Source: Paucibacter sp. DJ2R-2
GTDB lineage: Bacteria > Pseudomonadota > Gammaproteobacteria > Burkholderiales > Burkholderiaceae_C
Length of the DNA: 64,000 nucleotides
Direction: 5' to 3'
Assembly: GCF_025717675.1 (NCBI RefSeq)
Contig: NZ_JAJIRT010000006.1
Location: 248,001 to 312,000, forward strand
A program made the translations under genes and the position numbers. Every line of letters begins with the position of its first letter. Positions within the stretch are counted from its first letter, which is position 1. Shown one piece after another: positions 15,944 to 24,991 of the stretch. The notes under the pieces are model-generated. The model was not told the origin of the DNA, searched no databases, and was given only the letters and a program-made list of their open reading frames with translations.

Positions 15944-17770
15944 TCAGGCGCTGCGCGGGCCGATGTACTCGCGCGCGATCACAACCGAATTCATGCGGAA
16001 GTGCATGTCGGCAGCCGCAGCCTCAGTTCCACCGTGGTACCAGTCCAGCCAGAAGCCCTGGATGCCCATCTCAGGGTGACGCCGCCAGCGCAGATCCTTG
16101 CGCTCCCAGGCCAGCACGCCGTCGACCCAGACGCGATACTCGCCGTCGCGATTGGCCACCCCGTTGCCGAACGCATCAAAGGGACCGCTGATGGTGTTCA
16201 TGACGATCTCGTGCTCGATCGAGAACCAGCGCTCCTTGCTGAGCACCACACCGGGCCAATAGCAATCCTCGCCAAAGGCTGAGGCTTGATCGAGGTGGTA
16301 CATGTAGTTGGCCATGGTGAACAAGCCGTCGTAGGGGTTGCCATCCTTGCTGGCCATGCCCCCGAGGCCGCGCATGGAGCAGCCTTCATAGGTCCAGCCG
16401 CCGGTGCTCGAATTTGCCACCTTGCGGCCCGTTCCAGGTGAGCCCCCATTGCCTGTGGTGGACTGCCAATAGCCGGACCCGGTGGTATTCCACCAACCAA
16501 AGCGACCATCCCAACCCGGCATCTTGTTGGCCTGCAGCGTGGACCCCCAGTCTTGCTCCAGGTAGACCATGTAGCGAGCGAACAGGCGCGTTTCCACCAC
16601 GTTCGGCACGCCCTTCGCGCCCCCAATCACAACATTGCGCTGCAAATCGCCGCCCTTGAGCATGCCCTTGGCAATCACGCCGCGCACATAGGTGCCCGTG
16701 GTGCGCGACTCCTGCACCTGGCTGAACCCGGGGGACATGTCGCCCGCCTGCCAGCGCGTGCGATCGATGACCGAAAAGTCGCTGGCGAACAGAACCGAGG
16801 TGTGCTTTTCGATGCCTTGGTCACCCGGGTACTTGCCGGCGATGCCCGCCTGAGCGGTACCGTTGCCACCGCCGATGCGAAAGGTCGGCGGATTCAACTC
16901 AAAAGCGTAAATGCTGCCGGGATATTTCAGTTCCAAGCAATGCATTTTGAGCGTGGCCTTGCTGACCTGGCCCTTCACCGAACTCAAATCAAACTGAACC
17001 GCGGCAAACCAATTGGTCTTGGATACCTCGAACTTGCTGCGAGTGTTCTTGCTCGCTGTGGACGAAGGGCTCCAGGCAGCATTGCAAACACAGGGCAAGA
17101 CGAAGGTGCCGGTATCGGTGACAACCTCGAGCACAGGTTTCAAACTGGCGTCTGAATAATCTCGCCCCGCAAAATAAAAAGACCAATCCTGGTTGGTGCG
17201 CAAATAGAAGCCGCGATTCACACCCTGAGAAACCCAGCGCTTGACCAAGGCCGCCACATCCAGGTTCACCCAACCGACCGCCACGCTCGCCGTGGCATAG
17301 GGCTCGGCGCCCTGCGCCACTTGCTTGGCATCGAGCCAGTCGCCCACCCGGAAATTCAGCCACCCCAGCTTGAGCCGCTCGCTCCAGTAGCTGTTGTTGG
17401 GGCCGCTTCCACCATCGTAGGAGAGGAACTGTGGCAACTCACCCGGTGCGGGCGCCGGTGTTGGCGCCGGTGTCGGCGCAGGAGTTGGGGCAGGAGACGG
17501 TGCAGGCGTCGGCGCGGGTGCGGGGTTCGGAGACGGCGCCGGGCTTGGCGCAGGGATGGGCGCCGGAGCCGGAGCGGGTGCGGGCTTGGGGACCACGTCC
17601 GTCCCGCCGCCTTCGCCCCCACCACCACCGCCGCAAGCCGTCAAGGAAATGCCGCCCAAAGCTGCCAGCGAAGAACGGAGAAACACACGGCGCTCTTCCC
17701 AGGCGCGCTCAGACTCAGAACCGGACGCGGCCCCGTCCTCGTTCTTCACAACTTCATTCTCTGGCTTCAA
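15944..17770 (-). CDS. Tat lipoprotein with lyase-like (PL14-type) C-terminal domain
   Basis: 608 residues. The N-terminus has an RRVFLRS motif and lipobox (LTAC) followed by glycines, then an unusually long alternating Pro/Ala linker at residues about 61-109. Residues about 120-290 resemble a DNRLRE-type beta-sandwich (WVNLDVAALVKRWV and FDLSSVKGQVSKATLKMHC), seen in cell-surface glycan-associated proteins. The C-terminal half (MVYLEQDWG, WFSIEHEIVMNT, WVDGVLAWERKDL) resembles a jelly-roll polysaccharide lyase 14-like domain. The protein 20992-22611 is a paralog with the same architecture but a different N-terminus; both share KY-GDQGI-H-DVLF and the VVIAR-YIGP ending. Likely cuts or binds the EPS outside the cell; substrate and activity are inferred. 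Confidence 0.7.
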   Translation of the reverse strand: MKPENEVVKNEDGAASGSESERAWEERRVFLRSSLAALGGISLTACGGGGGGEGGGTDVVPKPAPAPAPAPIPAPSPAPSPNPAPAPTPAPSPAPTPAPTPAPTPAPAPGELPQFLSYDGGSGPNNSYWSERLKLGWLNFRVGDWLDAKQVAQGAEPYATASVAVGWVNLDVAALVKRWVSQGVNRGFYLRTNQDWSFYFAGRDYSDASLKPVLEVVTDTGTFVLPCVCNAAWSPSSTASKNTRSKFEVSKTNWFAAVQFDLSSVKGQVSKATLKMHCLELKYPGSIYAFELNPPTFRIGGGNGTAQAGIAGKYPGDQGIEKHTSVLFASDFSVIDRTRWQAGDMSPGFSQVQESRTTGTYVRGVIAKGMLKGGDLQRNVVIGGAKGVPNVVETRLFARYMVYLEQDWGSTLQANKMPGWDGRFGWWNTTGSGYWQSTTGNGGSPGTGRKVANSSTGGWTYEGCSMRGLGGMASKDGNPYDGLFTMANYMYHLDQASAFGEDCYWPGVVLSKERWFSIEHEIVMNTISGPFDAFGNGVANRDGEYRVWVDGVLAWERKDLRWRRHPEMGIQGFWLDWYHGGTEAAAADMHFRMNSVVIAREYIGPRSA

Positions 17771-17831
17771 AACGATGCTTTCTATTGACTGTGCAGACGC
17801 ACATTTTTCCCGGGACGCCCTGATTGAAGGG

Positions 17832-17859
17832 TTGAGGATCCAATCTCGCCCACTATAGT
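17832..17859 (+). promoter_or_regulatory. candidate sigma-70 promoter for the amidotransferase-like gene
   Basis: TTGAGG at 17832-17837 and TATAGT at 17854-17859 are separated by 16 bases and lie about 50 bases before the ATG at 17910. The site is in the 139-bp gap between the divergent lyase-like and amidotransferase-like genes. It is the best hexamer pair seen by eye; no transcription data exist. Confidence 0.4.
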
Positions 17860-17909
17860 CACGCCTTTCGGCTGGGATCCGGCCGCACCCACCCTCTTTT
17901 TTGTCAGCA

Positions 17910-19598
17910 ATGGAAACAACTGCCCTATCGCTTCAAGCCATTGTGCTCGGCCAGCCTCGTTTCAAGAATCCAGGGACTCAGTCGATCCTAGCGTCGGCAG
18001 GCCTGACTCAGGCATGGTTGGAAGCCCTGAAGCAAGGACCAGCGGCGGCGGCACAAAGCGCGGAAGGTGACTTCGCCATCGCCGTCAGCACCGAACAGGG
18101 CCAAGTGTTCATGGCGCAGGACCGCTTTGCAACCTACAGCCTATGCTACCGCGTGGTTGATGGGGAAATGCGCTTTGCAGAACGAGCCGACGCGCTGGCC
18201 GACGAAGCCACCGAACTCGATCCGCAGGCTCTGTTTGACTACCTGTATTTTCACTGCATCCCCTCCCCGCGCACCATTTACAAAGGCATTTTCCGCTTGC
18301 CACCTGGGCATTACGCCTGGTTCAACCAAGGCAAATTGGAAATTAAACCCTTCTGGCAACCCGAGTTTCGCGAGAACAAATCGCTGAGTTTCGAAGCAGG
18401 CAAGCAGGAGTTTTTGCGACTGATGCAGCAATCCGTGCAACGCCAGTTTGACGGCAGCAAGGCCGCCTGTTTCCTGAGCGGCGGTACCGACAGTTCAACG
18501 GTTGCCGGCATGCTGATGCGTGCCAGCCCTTCAGGCGCAGCCAGCTACTCCATTGGCTTCGATGCCGAAGGTTACGACGAGATGGAATACGCCCGCCTAG
18601 CGGCCCGCCATTTCGGCACCGAGCACCACGAATACTACGTGACCCCGGATGATCTGGTTCGCAGCATCCCCACCATGGCGGCTCATCTCGATCAGCCCTT
18701 TGGCAACTCGTCGGTGCTGCCGGCTTTCTACTGCGCCAAGATGGCCAAGGATGACGGCGTCAGCCGTCTGTTGGCAGGCGACGGCGGCGACGAGCTGTAC
18801 GGTGGTAATTCGCGTTATGCCACCCAGCGCTTGTTCGGCTTCTACGACCAGGTGCCGGGCATTCTGCGCACTGGTTTGATCGAGCCCATCGTCGGCAATG
18901 CCGCGTTGAGCCGCATTCCTCTGGTCCGCAAGGCAGGCAGCTATGTTCGCCAAGCCAAGCAGCCTATGCCGGACCGATTGCAGAATTACAACTTGGTCAC
19001 ACGCGTCGGTCCTGAACAGGTGCTGAGCCCCGCGCTGCTGCAGCAGATCGACCTGAACGGCCCCCTGGAACATCAGCGCCAAGTCTGGCGCTCGACCCCG
19101 CAGCCTTGCAGCGAACTCAACCGAGAGTTGGCTTATGACTGGCGCTACACCCTGGGCGAGAGCGATCTGCCCAAAGTGCGGGCCGCCACCAGCTTGGCCG
19201 GTGTCTCGGTGGGCTTCCCGATGCTGGACCAGGGCCTGCTGGACTTCTCACTCCAACTGCCCAGCAACTTCAAGCTGCGTGGCCAAAAACTGCGTTGGTT
19301 CTTCAAGGAGTCGCTGCGAGGTTTCCTGCCTGACGAGATCATCACCAAGCGCAAGCAGGGCTTTGGTCTGCCCTTTGGGGTCTGGACGGTCAAGAATTCG
19401 GGCCTTCAAAAACTGGCGCGACGCTCGCTGGACTCGCTGGTCGAACGCGGCTTGGTGCGCGCCGATTACGTCCAGACCCTGCTCAACGAACAGTTGCCGG
19501 CCTATCCAGGCTATTTCGGTGAAATGGTCTGGATTCTGATGATGCTGGAGCAGTGGCTGGAGCGCCACAAGCCAAACTACCGCATCCTGGCGCACTGA
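17910..19598 (+). CDS. asparagine-synthase-like amidotransferase lacking the N-terminal cysteine
   Basis: 562 residues. The ATG at 17910 (METTAL) is preferred over a TTG at 17901. The C-terminal ATP-pyrophosphatase domain is intact, with the PP-loop SGGTDSS at residues 190-196 and a GDGGDELYGG motif. The N-terminal region keeps parts of the class II glutaminase fold (QDRFATYSL, FRLPPGHY) but does not begin with Met-Cys and has no usable N-terminal cysteine, so glutamine hydrolysis is unlikely. It may use free ammonia or another amine donor, or form an amide or beta-lactam-type bond with a different nucleophile. It sits 60 bp before the O-ligase gene. A third family member besides two normal ones at 28.6 and 37.2 kb. 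Confidence 0.82.
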   Translation: METTALSLQAIVLGQPRFKNPGTQSILASAGLTQAWLEALKQGPAAAAQSAEGDFAIAVSTEQGQVFMAQDRFATYSLCYRVVDGEMRFAERADALADEATELDPQALFDYLYFHCIPSPRTIYKGIFRLPPGHYAWFNQGKLEIKPFWQPEFRENKSLSFEAGKQEFLRLMQQSVQRQFDGSKAACFLSGGTDSSTVAGMLMRASPSGAASYSIGFDAEGYDEMEYARLAARHFGTEHHEYYVTPDDLVRSIPTMAAHLDQPFGNSSVLPAFYCAKMAKDDGVSRLLAGDGGDELYGGNSRYATQRLFGFYDQVPGILRTGLIEPIVGNAALSRIPLVRKAGSYVRQAKQPMPDRLQNYNLVTRVGPEQVLSPALLQQIDLNGPLEHQRQVWRSTPQPCSELNRELAYDWRYTLGESDLPKVRAATSLAGVSVGFPMLDQGLLDFSLQLPSNFKLRGQKLRWFFKESLRGFLPDEIITKRKQGFGLPFGVWTVKNSGLQKLARRSLDSLVERGLVRADYVQTLLNEQLPAYPGYFGEMVWILMMLEQWLERHKPNYRILAH

Positions 19599-19658
19599 TC
19601 CCATCGGCCCACTTCCGACCTTGAATCCTGCACGCGCGCGACGCGCCTGGCCACAGCC

Positions 19659-20981
19659 ATGAGAGACATCCTCATCACCATGATCATCCTGGGCCTGCTG
19701 CCCATGGTGATCAAACGCCCCTGGACCGGCACCGTGGTCTGGGTCTGGCTGGCCATGATGATTCCCTACCGCCTGGCCTATGGCTTCGCTCGTGGTCTGC
19801 CCTTCGCCATGATCGTGGCGATCTGCACTCTGATAGGCATCGTCGCCATGCGGCCCAAGATGGCCTGGCCCAAGAGCAGTGTGAAAAGCGTCTACCTGAT
19901 GTTCATTGGGTGGATGTTTGTCACATCGATCTTTGCCTTGAACAGTTCCGACAAGGTCATCGAGCAACTGGTCACAGTGCTCAAAATCCACTTCATGGTG
20001 ATGCTGGCGATCGCCCTCATCCACGAGCGCAAGCAGCTGGAAGTGCTGGTCTGGACCTTGGTGGGATCTTTGGCTTTTTACGGAGTCAAGGGAGGCATCT
20101 TCACCATCACCAGCGGCGGCAGCGGCCGGGTCTGGGGGCCCTCAGGCGGCATCATCGAGGGCAATAACGAGATCGGCGTGGCCTTGGTCATCATCTTGCC
20201 CCTGCTCTACTACCTCTACCAGATCACCGAACGCCGCTGGCTGCGCCGTGGCTTGATGTTCTCGGGTTTGATCAGCATGTTGTGCGTGCTGGGCACTCAG
20301 TCACGCGGAGCCCTCTTGGCCATCGTGACCATGGCATGCATGCTCGGCTTGAAGAGCAGGCGGCCGTTCCTGACGCTGCTTGGCATTGCTGTGGTTCTGA
20401 GCATTGCCATTGTGTTCATGCCCGACAGCTGGAGCAGTCGCATGAACACCATCCAGGATTTCCAAGCCGATGGTTCGGCCATGTCGCGGCTCTACACCTG
20501 GACCACCTTGTGGAACTGCGCCGTGGACCGCCCCTTTGTGGGCGCCGGATTCCGTACTGACAACCCCATCGTGTTCCGACTCTACGGTCCCGCCGTGGAA
20601 GTGGGCGGATATGACTTCGCGGGGGGGCAGGTGCTGGTGGCGCACAGCATCTACTTCCAAGCCCTGGGTGAACATGGCTTCCCTGGGCTCATCCTCTTCT
20701 TGCTTCTCGGCATCGTGACCTGGATGCGTGCTAGCGCCGTGTCCAACGCAGCGTCCAAGATTCCGGAACTGCAGTCCTGGTTGCCGCTCTTGATGCGCAT
20801 GTCCCAGACCAGCCTGCTCGGCTTCGCCGTTGGGGGCGCCTTCCTGACCCTGGTGCATTTCGACTTACCGTATTACCTGTGCGCCATCGTGATGATCGCC
20901 GATCACATCGTGAAAAAGGCTCAAGCGCAAACACCGCTTCAACCCGCCTCAACGGCTGCAGGGGCCTTGCCGGGGCGCTGA
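19659..20981 (+). CDS. O-antigen/O-glycosylation ligase-like polymerase, exosortase A-associated
   Basis: 440-residue integral membrane protein with about 10-12 hydrophobic segments of the Wzy_C (O-antigen ligase/polymerase) family. The large periplasmic loop, with TQSRGALLAI and WTTLWNCAVDRPFVGAGFRT followed by VAHSIYFQALGEHGFPGL, has the conserved Arg, Gly and His that mark these enzymes. It fits the 'putative O-glycosylation ligase, exosortase A-associated' family. It would polymerise flipped repeat units or attach glycan to protein; which one cannot be told. The gene ends in a convergent arrangement with the lyase-like gene, with 10 bp between stops. Confidence 0.88.
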   Translation: MRDILITMIILGLLPMVIKRPWTGTVVWVWLAMMIPYRLAYGFARGLPFAMIVAICTLIGIVAMRPKMAWPKSSVKSVYLMFIGWMFVTSIFALNSSDKVIEQLVTVLKIHFMVMLAIALIHERKQLEVLVWTLVGSLAFYGVKGGIFTITSGGSGRVWGPSGGIIEGNNEIGVALVIILPLLYYLYQITERRWLRRGLMFSGLISMLCVLGTQSRGALLAIVTMACMLGLKSRRPFLTLLGIAVVLSIAIVFMPDSWSSRMNTIQDFQADGSAMSRLYTWTTLWNCAVDRPFVGAGFRTDNPIVFRLYGPAVEVGGYDFAGGQVLVAHSIYFQALGEHGFPGLILFLLLGIVTWMRASAVSNAASKIPELQSWLPLLMRMSQTSLLGFAVGGAFLTLVHFDLPYYLCAIVMIADHIVKKAQAQTPLQPASTAAGALPGR

Positions 20982-21003
20982 GCTCGCGCCCTCAGGGGCG
21001 AGC
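20982..21003. terminator. hairpin between convergent genes, possible bidirectional terminator
   Basis: The segment GCTCGCGCC-CTCA-GGGGCGAGC folds into a 9-bp stem with one mismatch and a 4-base loop. It lies across the gap between the tail-to-tail ligase and lyase-like genes. There is no T-run on either side, so it is a weak candidate. Confidence 0.35.
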
Positions 21004-22611
21004 AGGCGAGCCGGCACGCATCGGACCGATATAGCTGCGGGCGATCACCACGTTGTCAATGTAGAGGTGCATGTCTTGCGGCGCTGGCGACACACCGCCA
21101 TGGTAGACATCAAACCAGACTTCCTCGATGGCCAATCGCTTGGTGTCGCGCAGGCGCACACCGCTGCGCTTCATGACCTGCTGGCCATCGATCCAGGCCT
21201 CTATGAGCCCATCCGACTTGCCCGGCTGGTTGAGCTTGACATGCTGCTCGATGCAGTACCAGCGCTCATTGCGTACCAGCCCGGTGGGGCCCAGTGACCA
21301 GTCCCAAGGGTCGCCCGTCTCGTCCTTCATGTCGGCGTGATAGGCGTAAAAGTTCAAAGCATTGAGGTCGGCCACCGAGCGGTCGCCCGCCGGGCGCCGA
21401 GCGAAGCCACCGCGCACCGACCAGCCATTGCTGCCATCGGCCTTGCGCCGGCCCCAGCCGGCCTTCCCGTAGGTGCCCGCGATGCCGGGCAGCTTGCCGC
21501 CGTCCAGCAGGGGCTGCCAGTCGCGGCCCAGGCGCAGGTAGTAACGGAAATAGACCTCCTCCGGCTCCGCCTGCCCACGTGCGCTGAACTTGTAGCGCAG
21601 ATCCAGGCCCAGGTTCTCGCCCTTGGCGATGCGCACCTTGAGCGCCCGGCCCGAAAGGGCTTGAAACCCAGGGGTGGCGTCTTGCGGCCCGATCACGCCG
21701 CCATCGCCGCGCAGCACCCAGCCGCCAAACTGACGCAGCCAGTCCGAAGCTTCGAAATCGGCACTGAACAAGACGTCAGGGTGGGACGCAATGCCTTGGT
21801 CGCCCGAGTACTTGGCCGCCAGGCCTTCCTGCACCTGCGCGGGCCGGGCATAGCTGGGATAGAGCGCAAAGCTGCCGATGTCGATGAAGGCACTGCCGTA
21901 TTGCTGGTCAGACGTCAGCATGAGCACGGCTTTCTTGACCTTGGCCGTCTCGGGAATGTCAAAGCGCAGCAGCACATGCCGGCCGCCGCCCAGCTTGAGC
22001 TCCGGGCGCTGGCCGAGGCTGCTCAGGCTGCTGCAATCGGTGAAGGTGTCGGCCGCCGGGCTCAGTCGCAAACGGCTGCCGTCCTCCAACTCCAGCTTGA
22101 GCATGGGACGGGCGGCTCGGTCGGGTGACTCCTTGCTGTGGAAGTCGACGATGTCGCCGGCCCCGGCCGCACCCAGGGCGCGCAGCAGGACCACGCGAGG
22201 CAGGCTGGGCGTCGCCTGCCAGCGCTGCACCAGGCTGCTGAGGTCCATCTCCACAAAAGGTCGGCCCATGCCGCGCTGCAGCTTGATCTGCGAGAAGGCA
22301 CGATCGCCCTGCGGCTTGCCTTGGGCATCGATCCAGTCGCCGCCCGGATGCTGCCAGCGGATCTCGCCCATGCCGGTGAGAAAAGCGCAACTCGGGCCCG
22401 CCTCGCCATCACCGATCACCAAGCCAGGCCCGGCGTTGGCGGGCAACTGCGCCGCGGCCTGATTCGGCCAAACCAATGTCTGCAGCAGCACGGCAGCACA
22501 CAAGCCCGGGCGCGCCCAGAGGCGCCAGAACGATGCGCGATCACGAGGCGCAAACGCGGCAAGAGCGGAAAGCGCCGCGTTAGAAAGCTGGCTGCGGCGC
22601 AAGGCAATCAT
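20992..22611 (-). CDS. secreted lyase-like protein (PL14-type), paralog of 15944-17770
   Basis: 539 residues with a Sec-type signal region (LCAAVLLQTLVWPNQAAAQ) instead of the Tat lipobox of its paralog. The DNRLRE-like beta-sandwich (MDLSSLVQRWQ, LLRFDIPETAKVKKAVLMLT) is followed by the shared YSGDQGI, DVLFSADF and ERWYCIEQHVKL motifs. The C-terminus (DMHLYIDNVVIARSYIGP) matches the paralog closely. The ATG at 22611 has a GAGGA site 4 bases upstream, and the gene starts 7 bp after the deacetylase gene ends, so it is the last gene of the minus-strand operon. Probably an EPS-cleaving or -trimming enzyme in the periplasm; activity is inferred from fold resemblance only. Confidence 0.7.
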   Translation of the reverse strand: MIALRRSQLSNAALSALAAFAPRDRASFWRLWARPGLCAAVLLQTLVWPNQAAAQLPANAGPGLVIGDGEAGPSCAFLTGMGEIRWQHPGGDWIDAQGKPQGDRAFSQIKLQRGMGRPFVEMDLSSLVQRWQATPSLPRVVLLRALGAAGAGDIVDFHSKESPDRAARPMLKLELEDGSRLRLSPAADTFTDCSSLSSLGQRPELKLGGGRHVLLRFDIPETAKVKKAVLMLTSDQQYGSAFIDIGSFALYPSYARPAQVQEGLAAKYSGDQGIASHPDVLFSADFEASDWLRQFGGWVLRGDGGVIGPQDATPGFQALSGRALKVRIAKGENLGLDLRYKFSARGQAEPEEVYFRYYLRLGRDWQPLLDGGKLPGIAGTYGKAGWGRRKADGSNGWSVRGGFARRPAGDRSVADLNALNFYAYHADMKDETGDPWDWSLGPTGLVRNERWYCIEQHVKLNQPGKSDGLIEAWIDGQQVMKRSGVRLRDTKRLAIEEVWFDVYHGGVSPAPQDMHLYIDNVVIARSYIGPMRAGSPARP

Positions 22612-22618
22612 GTAGTCC

Positions 22619-23575
22619 TCAGTGGCGGATCAGGTTTTCGACGATGCGGCTGCGGTAGCGGAATCGGTTCGTGTCCCAGGGTGTGAAACGGGGCAGCTCG
22701 AACATCGAGTCGCCCTGGCGCGCCGCGCCCCAAACCGTGCTGACCGCGGCCAGAAAGCCCAGATCCTTGACCTGAGCCACGCTGTCGGCGTTGTAGTCCT
22801 GGCCCGGCTTGCCATTGGGATAGGCAAACAGGCGCACCGGCTCACGCAGCACCGCTTCGAGATAGTCCTTGCTGTCACCGATCTCGCGCCGCATACCGGC
22901 CGCATCGAGCGTGGCCAGGATGGGGTGGTTGACCGTGTGCGCGCCGATCTGCATGCCGGCGGCCCGCAGCTGGTGGATGCCGGCATCGCCCATCATCAAG
23001 GCCTGGTCGTGGGCACCGCCGCACAGGGTCTCGATCGCGGCGACGCACTGCACACGCTCATCCGGCACGCGGTACTTGATCACGCCGAGCAGCGCATCAA
23101 TGGCCTGACGTCGGCTGCTGGCATCGCCGATCTGAAAGCGGGAACGCTCATCGCTGGTGACCGTACTCAGGTCCAAGGCGCCCGCCGGCGCATGCCGGAT
23201 CGCCTCGATGATGCGGTCGTTCCACATGCGCCCCTGGCCGAGAAAGCCGGTGGCGATGAAGAAGGTGGCCGGCATGCGGAACTCTTGCAAGATGGGCAGG
23301 GCCACCGAGACATTGTCCTCGTAGCCATCGTCAAACGTCAGCACGCAGGCTCGCGCCGGCAAGCTGCCACGGGCCAGGCGTTCGGCCGCCTCGTCCAGCG
23401 GCATGACATGGGCCCAGTCCTTCAGCCAGCCCAGGATCTCGCGGAAGCGCGCAGCGTCCACCTCGCCCGGGAAAATGTCGTCCGCCTGCGGCAGCACGCG
23501 GTGCAAGGTCAGGATGGTCAACCGCCCGCGGGCGCCGGCAGGCGAGAGCAGGCTGTAAGCCAGTTTCGTGAGCAT
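22619..23575 (-). CDS. polysaccharide deacetylase (CE4, NodB-like)
   Basis: 318-residue carbohydrate esterase family 4 protein. The first NodB motif, LTFDDGYEDN (residues 79-88), supplies the catalytic base and metal-binding Asp, and GAHTVNH supplies the metal-binding histidine pair. There is no signal peptide of the usual kind at the N-terminus, so it could act in the cytoplasm or be membrane-associated. It removes N-acetyl groups from amino sugars of the polysaccharide. It sits 45 bp downstream of the CapK-like gene. A second, XrtA-type deacetylase is at 41.5 kb and is only distantly related. Confidence 0.88.
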   Translation of the reverse strand: MLTKLAYSLLSPAGARGRLTILTLHRVLPQADDIFPGEVDAARFREILGWLKDWAHVMPLDEAAERLARGSLPARACVLTFDDGYEDNVSVALPILQEFRMPATFFIATGFLGQGRMWNDRIIEAIRHAPAGALDLSTVTSDERSRFQIGDASSRRQAIDALLGVIKYRVPDERVQCVAAIETLCGGAHDQALMMGDAGIHQLRAAGMQIGAHTVNHPILATLDAAGMRREIGDSKDYLEAVLREPVRLFAYPNGKPGQDYNADSVAQVKDLGFLAAVSTVWGAARQGDSMFELPRFTPWDTNRFRYRSRIVENLIRH

Positions 23576-23620
23576 GTCAGTGTGGTTCCAATGGCCTGGG
23601 ACTTTGTGGTCGTCCCGGGC

Positions 23621-24979
23621 TCAAGATGCAAAAGCCTTGACGCGGCTGATCACGTAGCGGAATTTTCCGGAAGCTTCGGCCGGGATGTCGTCCACCAGCA
23701 GCACTTCGACGCGCACCGCCGCACCCAGCCGGCGCCGGAAGTCGTCCTCGATGCGTTGCACGCCAGCCGGATCAAATTCAGCGTTACGCACCACCTGCAC
23801 CTGGGTGTGATCCAGGCTCAGCTGTTCGATGCGGAACTTCTCGACGCCGGGCAGATCGCGCACCGTGTAGATCAAGGCCAGGCCATGCATGATGGTGCCG
23901 TTCTGCGCCACCACGAAATCGGTGCTGCGGCCATGCACCTCTTTCAACACCGGCAAGCCGCGGCCGCAGCTGCAAGCCTGGCTGCCCAGCACGCCCATAT
24001 CGCCGGTGCGGTAGCGGATGAAGGGGAAATCGCGCGTGGCCATGTGGGTGACGACGATCTCGCCAATCTCGCCCTCGGCCACCGGCTGACCCTGAGGATC
24101 CAAGGTCTCGACAATCATGTCCTCAGCGCTGATGTGCAGGCTGCCGGCCGGGCATTGGTGGGCGATGAAACCGGCGTCGCGTGCGCCATAGCCATTGGCC
24201 ACCGGGCAGGCGAAGGCCTCCGAGATCAGGCGGCGCTGCTCTTCGTAGAGCCGCTCCGAGGTGACAAAGGCCACGCGGATGCCGAGATCGCGCATGCTCA
24301 CGCCGCGCTTCATGGCATGGGCCGCGATCAGGGACAGGCTGGACGGGTAGCCAAACAGCATGGCCGGACGGATGCGGCGGATGTCGGCGACAAAGGCGTC
24401 CAGCTTGGCCTCGCTCATCTCGAAAGCGGGCAGCAGATGGCTGCGCATCAGCCCGTCACGCAGGCGGCGCACACGGTCCTGAGCGCCCAGCTCGATCGGG
24501 CTGCCCCAGACCACGATCTCGGGGTCGCCGATGTCCACATTCCACCAGCGCGTGGCCCGCCATTTGGCCGCCACATCATGGCTTTTGCGAGCTTTTCCCA
24601 TGTAGAAGATCAGAGGCTCGCCCGAGGAGCCACCGGTGTTGTAGCGGCTCAGCACGCCATGGTCTTCGGCCTTGAGCGTGTCCTGATGGGCGCGAATCAA
24701 GGGCTTGTCCAGGCGCGGCAGCTTTTCCAGATCGGCCAAGCTTTGCAGGGCTGCCGGGTCGAAGCCGAGCTCCTTGAAAAGCTGGCGGTAGTAAGGCACA
24801 TGGCGCCCCACATCGCCCAGGAAATCGCGCAAGCGAGCCAGTTGCAGGGCCTGCAACTCGGCCGGTGCCAACCACTGGCTGCGCTCCAGCAGGCGCAGCC
24901 GGGCCACGCTGTCATGGCCTTTCAAGGCCTCGTGCAGCGGAAACAAAAGCTGGGCGCAAAGATCGGTGTAGAGATTCAC
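23621..24979 (-). CDS. CapK/phenylacetate-CoA ligase-like adenylate-forming protein
   Basis: 452 residues of the CapK/phenylacetate-CoA ligase family, common in capsule and EPS loci. The nucleotide-binding motif reads YNTGGSSGEP near residue 113. A CGRGLPVLKEVHGRSTDFV segment near residues 335-353 marks the end of the large domain. It should activate an acid as an acyl-adenylate for decoration or transfer; the acid is unknown. Its stop is 12 bp before the start of the downstream deacetylase segment's intergenic stretch, and it follows the transglutaminase-glycosyltransferase gene by 12 bp, indicating co-transcription. Confidence 0.82.
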   Translation of the reverse strand: MNLYTDLCAQLLFPLHEALKGHDSVARLRLLERSQWLAPAELQALQLARLRDFLGDVGRHVPYYRQLFKELGFDPAALQSLADLEKLPRLDKPLIRAHQDTLKAEDHGVLSRYNTGGSSGEPLIFYMGKARKSHDVAAKWRATRWWNVDIGDPEIVVWGSPIELGAQDRVRRLRDGLMRSHLLPAFEMSEAKLDAFVADIRRIRPAMLFGYPSSLSLIAAHAMKRGVSMRDLGIRVAFVTSERLYEEQRRLISEAFACPVANGYGARDAGFIAHQCPAGSLHISAEDMIVETLDPQGQPVAEGEIGEIVVTHMATRDFPFIRYRTGDMGVLGSQACSCGRGLPVLKEVHGRSTDFVVAQNGTIMHGLALIYTVRDLPGVEKFRIEQLSLDHTQVQVVRNAEFDPAGVQRIEDDFRRRLGAAVRVEVLLVDDIPAEASGKFRYVISRVKAFAS

Positions 24980-24991
24980 GATTCAAAGATC

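Noticed and set aside
17440-17610. A short tandem repeat or CRISPR-like array
   Set aside because: It is the coding sequence of the Pro/Ala linker in a lipoprotein. There are no spacers of uniform length, and no CRISPR array is seen anywhere in the window.
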